From positions 124,001-188,000 of the forward strand of contig JAVJON010000019.1 in the NCBI GenBank assembly GCA_040216765.1: a DNA stretch of 64,000 nt, given 5' to 3'. Positions 51,166 through 58,365 of this stretch are shown here, in pieces. Position 1 is the stretch's first letter. Every line of letters begins with the position of its first letter. A program made the translations under genes and the position numbers. Source of the stretch: Marinibaculum sp040216765 (GTDB taxonomy: Bacteria > Pseudomonadota > Alphaproteobacteria > Ferrovibrionales > Ferrovibrionaceae). A model generated the notes under the pieces. It made no database searches. It had not been told where the DNA came from and was given only the letters and a program-made list of their open reading frames with translations.

Positions 51166-51789
51166 ATGAAGCGCACCTTCTGGGCACTCGTTGTCTGCTT
51201 CTGTGTCGGCGCCGGCACCGGCCCAAGCTTTGCGCAAGCCGTAGGGGTGCTGGGCCTTGTTGGCTGCACCAAGGTCGGGGACGACACTGCGCGACTGAAG
51301 TGCTTTGACGATGCGATGGCCAACCTGTCCCAACCTGAGCCAAAGCCGGCTAGCGAGAGCTGGAAGGCGATCGTGAAGACGGATCCGCTGTCGGAGGAAA
51401 CCATTGTCACAATCGCCAATCGCGGCGCCTCGACTGGCCGGCGCCCTGTGCTCCTGTTCCTGCGCTGCACGGCTGGGAAGGCGGAGGCCTTTGTGTCGTT
51501 CGACGAATTTCTTGGGAGCGGGAGTAGAGACCATGGACACCTCGTCTCCTACAGGATTGGCGACGATGTCGTTCACGAGGATGTCGATTGGTCGCTTTCC
51601 ACCGACAAGGAGGCAGTGTTCTTTGTCGGCAAGATTGGATGGTTCATAGGGGCCTTGCTGAAATCCGACCGCTTCGTAATTCGGACGACGCCGTACAATG
51701 AAAGTCCGATTACAGCGACGTTCGACTTGGCGGGCTTGCGAACAACGCTGGATCGCGTGGCGGATAAATGCGACTGGGGGCTGCAGTAG
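51166..51789 (+). CDS. Secreted VasI/TagO-like protein, plus-strand phage cargo
   Basis: A 207-residue precursor with signal peptide MKRTFWALVVCFCVGAGTG...SFAQA, then the VasI/TagO pattern: CTKVGDDTARLKCFDDAMA, W..IVKTDPLSEETIVTI, RPVLLFLRCTAGKAEAFVSF, DWSLSTDKEAVFF, FIGALLKSDRFVIRTTPYNE, FDLAGLRTTLDRVADKCDW. TagO-type proteins help position type VI secretion sheaths in the periplasm; phage-borne copies have no T6SS neighbours here. A ggagggg ribosome-binding site precedes it. It reads against the phage operons, from between gemA and mor, so it may be expressed in the lysogen. DNA is less GC-rich. Confidence 0.82.
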   Translation: MKRTFWALVVCFCVGAGTGPSFAQAVGVLGLVGCTKVGDDTARLKCFDDAMANLSQPEPKPASESWKAIVKTDPLSEETIVTIANRGASTGRRPVLLFLRCTAGKAEAFVSFDEFLGSGSRDHGHLVSYRIGDDVVHEDVDWSLSTDKEAVFFVGKIGWFIGALLKSDRFVIRTTPYNESPITATFDLAGLRTTLDRVADKCDWGLQ

Positions 51790-51791
51790 CA

Positions 51792-52481
51792 TCACCGCTG
51801 CGCCCGTGCCTTGACCCGATGCCCCAGCTGCTCGATCAGCGCGTCCAGGTCCGCGCCTGACATCCGATAGGTGTCGTTGCTCCAGGGCTGCCCCAGCCGC
51901 TCGCGCAGCGCCGCGACCAGCTGCACCTTGCTTGCGATGCCATAGCCGCCATCGGTCAGGCCGGCATGCTGCCTCGTCGTATCGATCAGGCGCACTGTCC
52001 CGGCGTCCGGCTGGGCAAAGCCGCACCTGGTGCACCAGTTGCGCAGGCCGCGGATGACCCGGTCGGCGGTTTCCTGGTCAGCGAAGCGCAGGCTGGCCAC
52101 GCCGGCCTGCCGCTGCACCCAGGCGTCCAGCGCCGCCTCGGACGGGTCCGCCAGCTCCCCCAGGTGATAGAGGCTCAGCCACAGCGCGCGGGCCTTCGCA
52201 GCCAGCTGCCCGGGCGCCAGGGCGCGCTTGCCGGCGCGCGCCGGCTGCCGACGCGGCGGCTTCTTGCCTGCGGCCTGCTGGGCGTCGCCGATGTGACGCG
52301 CGAAATCCCGCAGCTCGGCATCGCTCAGATCCTTGGCTGAGCGCTTGCCGCCGTAGCGCTGCGCCATCACCTGGCGCCGCAGCTCTTCATCCCAGCCGAG
52401 CGCCTTGGCGCCGGCGTGGATCGCGGCGTAGCACCGGGTCCGCGCCGGATCGGCCGGCGCCTTGGCGCGGGTGGCCGTCAT
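51792..52481 (-). CDS. gemA: GemA-like regulatory protein (Mu gp16, DUF1018)
   Basis: A 229-residue protein with the GemA pattern: RTRCYAAIHAGAKALGWDEELRRQVMAQRYGGKRSAKDLSDAELRDFARHI, then ARALWLSLYHLGELADPSEAALDAWVQRQ, ADRVIRGLRNWCTRCG and a C-terminal helix. Mu GemA alters host gene expression and DNA supercoiling-linked processes, modulating lysogen decisions. It is the last gene of the early operon, overlapping the upstream gene (ATGA), and ends three bases from the convergent VasI-like gene. Confidence 0.9.
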   Translation of the reverse strand: MTATRAKAPADPARTRCYAAIHAGAKALGWDEELRRQVMAQRYGGKRSAKDLSDAELRDFARHIGDAQQAAGKKPPRRQPARAGKRALAPGQLAAKARALWLSLYHLGELADPSEAALDAWVQRQAGVASLRFADQETADRVIRGLRNWCTRCGFAQPDAGTVRLIDTTRQHAGLTDGGYGIASKVQLVAALRERLGQPWSNDTYRMSGADLDALIEQLGHRVKARAQR

Positions 52482-52678
52482 CGCCGCGCCGCCTTCAGCT
52501 TGCCGAGCAGGATCGCCAGCTGCCGGACCTCATTGCCAGTCAGCTCACAGTGAAGGCTGCCGCCGGCCGTCACGATCCGGACTACCGGCTCGCCAACGCC
52601 GTCCAGGCTGCCTTCCACACGGCCGATCAATTGGCCGGTGCGGTCGTACAGGTAGAAGCTGTCGATCGGCGCGGTCAT
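52478..52678 (-). CDS. Small conserved early phage protein, unknown
   Basis: A 66-residue protein: MTAPIDSFYLYDRTGQLIGRVEGSLDGVGEPVVRI, then HCELTGNEVRQLAILLGKLKAARR. It has a beta-rich first half and a terminal helix. It overlaps neighbours at both ends by a few bases, so it is clearly part of the coupled early operon. No family is recognised. Confidence 0.65.
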   Translation of the reverse strand: MTAPIDSFYLYDRTGQLIGRVEGSLDGVGEPVVRIVTAGGSLHCELTGNEVRQLAILLGKLKAARR

Positions 52679-52977
52679 CAGGTCCGCCCCATCCGCCACG
52701 CATTGACCGCAGCGACCACGTCGGCGCTCGGCACCCCGGCGGCGCGCAGCGCCTCCAGATGCGCCAGCAGCCCGTCCATCGCGTCGGCACGGGTCACCGC
52801 ATCGTCCGGCAGGCGATGCAGCGCGGCGCACAGCAGCGCCCGCCAGCTCTGCCGCACCGCCTCCACCGGCGGCGCCCGCCGGCCGCCCAGCAGCTGCCGC
52901 AGGGCGCGGTCGTGCTCCAGGACCCAGTCCAGCCACTCCTCGCGGGCTGCGGGCTGCAGTGCCGCGACCTCAGGCAT
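52678..52977 (-). CDS. Hypothetical early phage protein
   Basis: A 99-residue, mostly helical, Ala/Leu/Arg-rich protein: AREEWLDWVLEHDRALRQLLGG, EAVRQSWRALLCAALHRLPDDAVTRADAMDGLLAHLEALRAAG and VVAAVNAWRMGRT. No domain is recognised. Start and stop overlap neighbours, and the frame is continuous with the operon. It may be a small adaptor or host-takeover protein, but nothing shows this. Confidence 0.6.
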   Translation of the reverse strand: MPEVAALQPAAREEWLDWVLEHDRALRQLLGGRRAPPVEAVRQSWRALLCAALHRLPDDAVTRADAMDGLLAHLEALRAAGVPSADVVAAVNAWRMGRT

Positions 52978-53287
52978 CGCCGTCGCTGCCGGACAGGATG
53001 GCCAGATACTCGCGCACCTTGGCCTCGCAGGCTGTGCAGGGCGGCGGCAACCCGCACTTCAAGGCCCCTGCCACCCGCATCGCGTCGATGTCGATGCCTG
53101 CCGCCCGGGCCTGCCGGTAGACCTGCCGACGCTTGCGCTTCAGCACCGCGATCTCCGCATCGGCCTCGGCGATCATCTCCGGCAGCACCTTGGCGGCAGC
53201 TTCCCGGTAGGCCGCCTTGTAGCTCGCACTGCCGGGCGGGCCGAGGCCGGTTCTCGCGCGCGCGCGCGAGGGAGGACGATCATTCAT
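52970..53287 (-). CDS. Hypothetical early phage protein with CxxC motif
   Basis: A 105-residue protein: basic N-terminus (MNDRPPSRARARTG), a helical middle (YKAAYREAAAKVLPEMIAEADAEIAVLKRKRRQVYRQARAAGIDIDAMRVA) and a C-terminal CTAC pair. ATG 53287 is chosen over 53299 because ggagg lies at correct spacing. The 'helix then D.MRV' arrangement resembles the DUF2312 neighbour, so the two genes may be distant duplicates. No function is known. Confidence 0.6.
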   Translation of the reverse strand: MNDRPPSRARARTGLGPPGSASYKAAYREAAAKVLPEMIAEADAEIAVLKRKRRQVYRQARAAGIDIDAMRVAGALKCGLPPPCTACEAKVREYLAILSGSDGDA

Positions 53288-53609
53288 CACCCCCTCCATC
53301 TCCGGTTGTACCGAAAATCGCTGCTTCGTAGACGTCGACCATGCTGTCGCGCTCCAGCACCGCGCCGCGATCCTGCTGCGCCCGGCTCAGCACCACACGG
53401 AAGGTCTTCAGGTCGTAGCCCTTCGACCGCAGCTCGCCGTAGACGTCGCCCTTCTTGTCGTGCAGGCCGCGCATCTCCGCGTCGATGGCCTGGATCCGGT
53501 CGAAGGCGGCGCGCAGCTCCTCGGCGGCGGCCGTGTCGATAGCGCGGCCGGCACTGTTGTGGCCGAGCAGAGCCCGCTCCGCCGCACGCGTCTTGCGCTG
53601 ACCGGCCAT
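53280..53609 (-). CDS. GapR-like (DUF2312) DNA-binding protein
   Basis: A 109-residue protein with the DUF2312/GapR core: ELRAAFDRIQAIDAEMRGLHDKKGDVYGELRSKGYDLKTFRVVLSRAQQDRGAVLERDSMVDVYEAAIFG. GapR in Caulobacter is a nucleoid protein that clamps AT-rich, overtwisted DNA; phage copies are frequent in Alphaproteobacteria. An N-terminal extension (GQRKTRAAERALLGHNSAG) is phage-specific. The start overlaps the upstream XRE gene by one base. Confidence 0.85.
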   Translation of the reverse strand: MAGQRKTRAAERALLGHNSAGRAIDTAAAEELRAAFDRIQAIDAEMRGLHDKKGDVYGELRSKGYDLKTFRVVLSRAQQDRGAVLERDSMVDVYEAAIFGTTGDGGGDE

Positions 53610-54046
53610 CAGGCGTGCCTCCGCGCCAGGTGCGCGGCGATGCCGGCGACGACCGTCGCCTGCGCCGGCGTGATCAGGATCGCCGCGCCGTACTCCCGCA
53701 GGCGCTCCGCAGTGGCGGCCGCGAACTCCACCTCGCTGTCCGAATAGTCGCAGGGATCGTCCAGCACCGAGGTCACGGCGTGGCAGACTTGGGCCAAGTC
53801 GCCGGAGTATCGGCAGGCTTGGCGACCGGTCAGCAGCCAGTGCGTGTCGATGCCCATCCGGCCCAGTTTCTCGCACGCCGCCACGTTGATCTTGCGGCGG
53901 CCCGACAGATAGTCGTGCAGCGTGCTGTGCGGGATGCCGCTGGCGCGCGAGAACGACAGGACGTTGTGACCGCACCGGCGGATATGCCAGCGCAGCCGGC
54001 AGGCGATCGCCCGCAGCAGCGCGACGTCGCGGGTGGGCGCGGTCAT
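53609..54046 (-). CDS. XRE-family early regulator
   Basis: A 145-residue protein. An HTH fills residues about 10-75: LRAIACRLRWHIRRCGHNVLSFSRASGIPHSTLHDYLSGRRKINVAACEKLGRMGIDTHWLLTG, the HTH_3 type with the 'D..WLLTG' end common in phage regulators. The C-terminal part (CHAVTSVLDDPCDYSDSEVEFAAATAERLREYGAAILI) is helical. Possibly modulates early or middle transcription; targets are unknown. Confidence 0.75.
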   Translation of the reverse strand: MTAPTRDVALLRAIACRLRWHIRRCGHNVLSFSRASGIPHSTLHDYLSGRRKINVAACEKLGRMGIDTHWLLTGRQACRYSGDLAQVCHAVTSVLDDPCDYSDSEVEFAAATAERLREYGAAILITPAQATVVAGIAAHLARRHA

Positions 54047-54735
54047 ATCACGCCCCCCAGGCTGCTCTGATGCGGGCCGCCGACCAGGTCGGCCCCGTCG
54101 CCGAAGGCTGGCAGCTTCCGGCTGCCGCGTTCGCTGTCGGCCAGACGGATCACCTGGCGCGGGGTCAGCTGCTCGGCATCCTCGCGGCCGTCGTGACGCC
54201 AGAAGATCCCGTACTCGTCGGCCTCGATCTCGGCGATCCCCTGGTCGGCGAGCCATCCGGCGGCCTTGCGCGCCGTGGCGACGATCGGCAGCTCTTCGGC
54301 CACCGCGCCGCCGCGCGGGCGGTGCAGGCCCAGCTTGCTGGCCCGCACGCCGATCGTGCCCCAGCTCCTGCCCGGCAGCGCGGCCAGGATGTCCTCCTGG
54401 GGCGCGCCGCCCGGGTACAGCTGCCGCAGGGTGTCCTCCTCCGCCTCCGTCCAGGTGCTGCCGGCCCGGGCGGCCTCGCCGCCCTCGGCCGGCGCGGCCT
54501 GCTTCGCCCGTCGCGGCCGCCGCTGCCGCTGCGGCGGGGCGGGATCGGGTACGGCACCCGATCTCGCCGGCGCAGGCAGCGCCAGCGTCTCGACAAGGCC
54601 CGCCCCGGCCTCCGAGCCGGGGTCGCCCAGCCAGCCATAGGCATGCTCGGCGAGCTGCAGGGCGCGCTCCAGCGCGGCCGGGTCGCGCAGCGCCGTCTGC
54701 AGCAGCTCCCGGCGCAGATCGTCGTCGGCGCCCAT
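54043..54735 (-). CDS. SANT/Myb-like DNA-binding early protein
   Basis: A 230-residue protein. A central domain, STWTEAEEDTLRQLYPGGAPQEDILAALPGRSWGTIGVRASKLGLHR, is a SANT/Myb-like three-helix motif with the regularly spaced Trp residues. The N-terminal region is helical (RRELLQTALRDPAALERALQLAEHAYGWLG) and a C-terminal part has DEYGIFWRHDGREDAEQLTPRQVIRL. Overlaps both neighbours with ATGA junctions. Its DNA target is unknown. Confidence 0.68.
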   Translation of the reverse strand: MGADDDLRRELLQTALRDPAALERALQLAEHAYGWLGDPGSEAGAGLVETLALPAPARSGAVPDPAPPQRQRRPRRAKQAAPAEGGEAARAGSTWTEAEEDTLRQLYPGGAPQEDILAALPGRSWGTIGVRASKLGLHRPRGGAVAEELPIVATARKAAGWLADQGIAEIEADEYGIFWRHDGREDAEQLTPRQVIRLADSERGSRKLPAFGDGADLVGGPHQSSLGGVI

Positions 54736-55391
54736 CACGCGGCCGCCAGGTCGATGGTGATCGATTGCCAGGGCGCGTCCGGCGTGTCCCTCGCATAGAA
54801 CCGGCAATAGCTCTTGCTGCCGATCACGCGGATGCTGTCGTGGATCGCGCGCTGGCCTTCCTGCCACCGGGCATCGTCGAACGTCATGCGCAGCAGCCGG
54901 AACACCGCGTCGCGGCTGACCTGGCCTTCCTTGTCCGCTTCGAAAGCGCTGTCCACCAGTGCCCGCAGTTCCTCCCGCGCGCCCTCGCTCCAGTCGGAGA
55001 TGCAGGCGTCGAACAGGTCGCGTGCCACCTGCAGCTCCGGACCGAAGGCCATGCGGTCGGCCACCGCCAGCTGCACCTTCATCAGGCCGTCGAACGAGGT
55101 GAAGGTCACGTTCCCGCGGCCGCGCGCGCCGCGCTTGGTCACGCCGTAGCTTTCGGCCGCCAGGGTCAGATAGCTGTTGCAGTCGTCGTAGACATGACCG
55201 CGGAACCGCGAGATCTGCGCCGACAGCTCCAGCGCATAGCCGATGATCTTCCGGACCATCTGATCTTCCAGCAACTCGACCGGCCGGATGCTCTTCTCCG
55301 GCACCAACCGGCCCTTGCTGTCGGCCCTGTAGCCCTCAGGCACGTCGACCTTGGGTGCCGGCAGGGCGATCGTCGGGGACTGCTCGTTCAT
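54735..55391 (-). CDS. DUF3164 family protein
   Basis: A 218-residue protein matching DUF3164, a marker of Mu-like early regions: YRADSKGRLVPEKSIRPVELLEDQMVRKIIGYALELSAQISRFRGHVYDD, VTFTSFDGLMKVQLAVADRMAFGPELQVARDLFDACISDWSEGAREELRALVDSAFEADKEGQVSRD, and the end VIGSKSYCRFYAR. Function is unproven; Mu gp08-type proteins are suspected of acting in replication or DNA binding. Overlaps neighbours by a few bases. Confidence 0.9.
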   Translation of the reverse strand: MNEQSPTIALPAPKVDVPEGYRADSKGRLVPEKSIRPVELLEDQMVRKIIGYALELSAQISRFRGHVYDDCNSYLTLAAESYGVTKRGARGRGNVTFTSFDGLMKVQLAVADRMAFGPELQVARDLFDACISDWSEGAREELRALVDSAFEADKEGQVSRDAVFRLLRMTFDDARWQEGQRAIHDSIRVIGSKSYCRFYARDTPDAPWQSITIDLAAA

Positions 55392-55630
55392 GCTTGGCTC
55401 CCATCCTCTGGCTGTGGCGGATCGAGGCGGTCGGCCTCGGCGACCAGCTCGGCCGCGAACGTGCGGGCACGGGCCGGCGTGATGACCCAGGTGCAGTCGG
55501 CGCCGCCGTCCTTGGCGGTGTCCGAAAATGCGCCGTCGATGCCGACCAAGCCGTCCAGGTTATCCAGGCCGGACAGGCGCTGGTCGGACAGGTCGGCGAT
55601 CCACACGCGATCGGTTTCGATGTCGGGCAT
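55388..55630 (-). CDS. Hypothetical early phage protein
   Basis: An 80-residue acidic protein: MPDIETDRVWIADLSDQRLSGLDNLDGLVGIDGAFSDTAKDGGADCTWVITPARARTFAAELVAEADRLDPPQP. The charge and the short beta pattern are distinctive, but no family is recognised. The ATG overlaps the stop of the upstream 46-codon gene (ATGA), which fixes the start. Confidence 0.6.
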   Translation of the reverse strand: MPDIETDRVWIADLSDQRLSGLDNLDGLVGIDGAFSDTAKDGGADCTWVITPARARTFAAELVAEADRLDPPQPEDGSQA

Positions 55631-55770
55631 CAGGCGTCCCTCCGGACTGTCTGGATGATCAGCAGGGGCAGGAGCAGCAGCACGGCGAGCACCCAATGCC
55701 CCACCAGGCGGGCCGCGCGGCAGCGCCGCCGCCGGCGCTCCCGCCGCGTCCTGGCACCGCGGCGGCTCAT
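55630..55770 (-). CDS. Tiny single-TM basic protein
   Basis: A 46-residue protein: an Arg-rich start (MSRRGARTRRERRRRRCRAARL) then a membrane helix (GHWVLAVLLLLPLLIIQTV) and a short RRDA tail. Both ends overlap neighbours by ATGA junctions, matching the rest of the operon, so it is likely translated although very short. An integral membrane micro-protein is possible, for instance in superinfection exclusion; this is inference. Confidence 0.55.
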   Translation of the reverse strand: MSRRGARTRRERRRRRCRAARLVGHWVLAVLLLLPLLIIQTVRRDA

Positions 55771-56057
55771 GCCGCCCGCTCCGCGCCGCCGCCGTACAGC
55801 TCCGCGCGAAAGGCGGCCTCCGCCGCCGCGACCGCGGCCGGCTTGGCCTCCGTCGCGTCGGCCAGCCGGGCGATCAGGGCGTCATGAGCGGGCAGATCGC
55901 CGGGGCTGTGCTGTGCCACCAGGAACCGGTAGTCCCGGAGCCAGGACAGCGCGTCCTCCGCCGTGACGCGCAGGGCTGCGCGCTCGTCGGCGCGGGCGTC
56001 GTCCAGGCGGCCGCCCAGAATTCCCAACTGCTGGGGACGTTCGTAAGCAGCAGTCAT
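55767..56057 (-). CDS. Hypothetical early phage protein
   Basis: A 96-residue helical protein: MTAAYERPQQLGILGGRLDDARADERAALRVTAEDALSWLRDYRFLVAQHSPGDLPAHDALIARLADATEAKP and an Ala-rich end. No family is recognised. Coupled to neighbours at both ends (ATGA). Composition suggests a compact helical adaptor. Confidence 0.58.
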   Translation of the reverse strand: MTAAYERPQQLGILGGRLDDARADERAALRVTAEDALSWLRDYRFLVAQHSPGDLPAHDALIARLADATEAKPAAVAAAEAAFRAELYGGGAERAA

Positions 56058-56494
56058 GGCAGCATCCTCCGTGTACGCAGGGCGTCCTCGACCGCCTCCA
56101 GGCCAGCACCGGGCACCCAGAAATCCACCAAGGGATCGGCGCCCAGCCGATCCAGCAGCGGGTGTGTGCCCAGGATTGCCACCCGCTTCCCGGCACCCAG
56201 CGCGGCGCCGACCTGAGCGATGACGACATCGGCCCGATCGTCGACGCAGACCCGGGCGATCAGCAGGTCACCGCGGCCGGCCTCGTCGATCGAAGCCCGC
56301 CACTCCTCGTTCCAGTTGCTGGCTGGCCCAGGGAGCTCGTGTACCCAGTTGCTGATGACCTGCACCGGCCAGCCCTTGTGCTTCAGGGCGCCGACCAGCT
56401 GCTGCCAGGCCGGCCGCAGGCTCGCCTTGCTGGCGATCGCCACGGTCAGCGGTGCAGGGGCCTCGGCCGGGCGCAGGGCGGTGGCGGCGCTCAT
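56054..56494 (-). CDS. Nucleoside deoxyribosyltransferase-like Rossmann-type protein
   Basis: A 146-residue protein: LTVAIASKASLRPAWQQLVGALKHKGWPVQVISNWVHE, then EEWRASIDEAGRGDLLIARVCVDDRADVVIAQVGAALGAGKRVAILGTHPLLDRLGADPLVDFWV. The E..GAALGAGK.V element and DLLIA strand fit the nucleoside 2-deoxyribosyltransferase/SLOG-like fold. A role in nucleotide metabolism, or in sensing nucleotides, is possible. The catalytic Glu is not certain; homology was judged by eye only. Confidence 0.5.
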   Translation of the reverse strand: MSAATALRPAEAPAPLTVAIASKASLRPAWQQLVGALKHKGWPVQVISNWVHELPGPASNWNEEWRASIDEAGRGDLLIARVCVDDRADVVIAQVGAALGAGKRVAILGTHPLLDRLGADPLVDFWVPGAGLEAVEDALRTRRMLP

Positions 56495-56856
56495 GACCGC
56501 ACCTCGCCGGGCGCGAACGGTTTCCCCAGCACCGCCATGGCCAGCATCCGCAGCTGCTGCTGCACCGGCCGCCGGATCGAGACGCCGTCCAGCACAGCCT
56601 GTGCCAGCGCCCGTGCCTCGGCCCCGTCGACCGCGCCGACCGCCTGCGGCGGCGCCGGCGCGCCGTCCTGTGCGGCCTGCACCACCTGCGCCTCGATCAC
56701 GGTCAGGGTCGCCCCGCCGGCGCGGACATACAGCGTGTAGCTGCCGTCCCGCTCCACCACGTAGCTGCCGATCTCGCCGCTCCGCCGCTCCTCCCCGGCC
56801 AGCCAGGTCACCGCCTGGCCGATCCGGTATCTGCTCTCCCAGATCACGCTGCTCAT
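56491..56856 (-). CDS. Hypothetical early phage protein
   Basis: A 121-residue protein. The first 60 residues look like a small SH3/KOW-type beta barrel (YRIGQAVTWLAGEERRSGEIGSYVVERDGSYTLYVRAGGATLTVIEAQVV), then a helical end (ARALAQAVLDGVSIRRPVQQQLRMLAMAVLG). No family is recognised. The barrel-like pattern suggests nucleic-acid or protein binding, but this is only a composition argument. Confidence 0.58.
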   Translation of the reverse strand: MSSVIWESRYRIGQAVTWLAGEERRSGEIGSYVVERDGSYTLYVRAGGATLTVIEAQVVQAAQDGAPAPPQAVGAVDGAEARALAQAVLDGVSIRRPVQQQLRMLAMAVLGKPFAPGEVRS

Positions 56857-56861
56857 GGCGG

Positions 56862-57416
56862 TCAGTCCCGTGTCCGCGCATAGCGCGGGTCCGGATCGAT
56901 CAGGTCGGCGAAGTGCCGCTGCAGCGCCTCGATCTCCATCTCGGCGATGTCGGCCGGGATCTCGGTCGCTTCGAAGGTCCGGACCTGGGCGCCGACCTCC
57001 CGCACCGTGCAGCAGCCCATGACGAAGGTGACCATGTCCGGCCCCTTGCGGCCGCCCTTCGAACGCCAGCGCTCCAGGACGCTTTCAAGCCGCTTCGAAA
57101 GCTCGTCTGCCCCCTCGTAGGCGAGCTGGCCGACAGGGGCATTGGGGCAGCTGGGGCAGCGCTCCCGCATGGCGCCGCTCAGCGGGTCGCTGCTGCGGCT
57201 TGCCTGACTGCGGCCGCAATGCACGCGGCCGATATTCTCGGCCAGAACGGGGCAGCCGACGCTGCCATGATCGACGGCGGCCGTCAGGTTGCGGAGCCGG
57301 TTGGCGGCATCCTGCAGCCGCTCGCAGCCCAGAGTGTAGACGTGCATGGGAAGCTCTCCGGCCTGGATGTGCTGCGACCAGGTCGTCAGGACGTGCTCGA
57401 TCTTCTCGGCGATCAT
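56862..57416 (-). CDS. Hypothetical Cys-containing early protein
   Basis: A 184-residue protein: IEHVLTTWSQHIQAGELPMHVYTLGCERLQDAANRLRNLT, HGSVGCPVLAENIGRVHCG, CPSCPNAPVGQLAYEGADELSKRLESVLERWRSKGG, MGCCTVREVGAQVRTFEATEI. Several Cys pairs (CPSC, GCC) could bind a metal. No family is recognised. The ATG overlaps the upstream stop. Its position near A/B genes hints at an early regulator or replication helper. Confidence 0.55.
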   Translation of the reverse strand: MIAEKIEHVLTTWSQHIQAGELPMHVYTLGCERLQDAANRLRNLTAAVDHGSVGCPVLAENIGRVHCGRSQASRSSDPLSGAMRERCPSCPNAPVGQLAYEGADELSKRLESVLERWRSKGGRKGPDMVTFVMGCCTVREVGAQVRTFEATEIPADIAEMEIEALQRHFADLIDPDPRYARTRD

Positions 57417-57793
57417 TGGCCGTCTCCCTTGGCGTTGTGGTTGGAGTGCGGGCAGCCGGACCTGCAGGCCCGATAGAGCTGCACACGGGTGCGGTTGGCG
57501 CTGCTGTACTTCTGCCGCTGCTCGTGGAGGCAGCGTGCGCGGTCGAGCGTGCCCAGAACCGGGCATTCGACGTCGGCAGACATGAAGGCGGCGCGCGTCC
57601 GCTCTTCGATGCCGGCCAGCGACGCGGGATAGCTGTTCGACAGGACCTGGCTGACCACGCCGGCACTGCACCGCATGCGCTTCGCGGCGGCGGCCTGGCT
57701 GCTGGCGTCGCACTTCTCGGCCAGCACCTGGACCCAGTCGGGCATGTCGTCGCCCCAGCCCTTGGTGGCGCGCTCCATGGCCGTGCCGCTCAT
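57413..57793 (-). CDS. Mu-like early HTH protein
   Basis: A 126-residue protein with the recurring Mu-like pattern WVQVLAEKCDASSQAAAAKRMRCSAGVVSQVLSNSYPASLAGIEERTRAAFMSADVECPVLG, i.e. an HTH (SSQAAAAKRMRCSAGVVSQVL) then a conserved ECPVLG..D..RCLHEQR..Y and RVQLYRACRSGCPHSN end with conserved Cys. Found directly downstream of B in related phages. Function unknown, probably regulatory. Confidence 0.75.
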   Translation of the reverse strand: MSGTAMERATKGWGDDMPDWVQVLAEKCDASSQAAAAKRMRCSAGVVSQVLSNSYPASLAGIEERTRAAFMSADVECPVLGTLDRARCLHEQRQKYSSANRTRVQLYRACRSGCPHSNHNAKGDGQ

Positions 57794-58365
57794 GACCGCT
57801 TCCGGGGCAGGCCCGCCCATTCGCCGGCCGTCATCTCGCGGCCGAGATTGGCGTCGTAGACCCGCTTGCCGCGCCGGATCGCAGGTGCCCGAGGACCCGT
57901 CACCCGGCTGCCCAGCAGCCGGTAGCGGCGCATGCCCAGAGAGACCAGGTAGCCAGCACTGGACAGGGCGGTCGCATACCGTTTCGCAGTCTCGGCCGGC
58001 ACATTGGCGCTCAACGCCAGGCCCTCGATGTCGAAGTGCTGCAGGCTCCGGATTGCCGACCAGAGGCGTTGCTGCCCGCTCGGCGGCAGCTTCGTGCCGT
58101 CGGGCCTCAGGCGGGGCGTTTCCACCCCGGTGTCCTTCAGCAGGGTCCAGACCGCCCGCTTGCCGCGATCCGTCGCGGACACGTCCATCAGCCCCGCCAG
58201 GCGCAACACCTGCAGGTAGTCCTTGAACTGCTGAGGCTCCAGGCCGGTCGCATCCGACAGCTGCAGCCACGTGAAGGACTTCAGCTCCCGGATCGCAGCC
58301 CAGATCCGGTCCCGCCGATCCAGATGGCCGGCCGGCGGCAGCACGGCCTTGCGGCGGCCGGCCAT
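57790..58365 (-). CDS. Winged-helix-like early protein after MuB
   Basis: A 191-residue protein with two wHTH-like stretches: RIWAAIRELKSFTWLQLSDATGLEPQQFKDYLQVLRLAGLMDV and RLWSAIRSLQHFDIEGLALSANVPAETAKRYATALSSAGYLVSLGM. They resemble each other, so the protein may be an internal duplication. The start overlaps the MuB stop (ATGA). A DNA-binding role is likely; its target is unknown. Confidence 0.7.
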   Translation of the reverse strand: MAGRRKAVLPPAGHLDRRDRIWAAIRELKSFTWLQLSDATGLEPQQFKDYLQVLRLAGLMDVSATDRGKRAVWTLLKDTGVETPRLRPDGTKLPPSGQQRLWSAIRSLQHFDIEGLALSANVPAETAKRYATALSSAGYLVSLGMRRYRLLGSRVTGPRAPAIRRGKRVYDANLGREMTAGEWAGLPRKRS

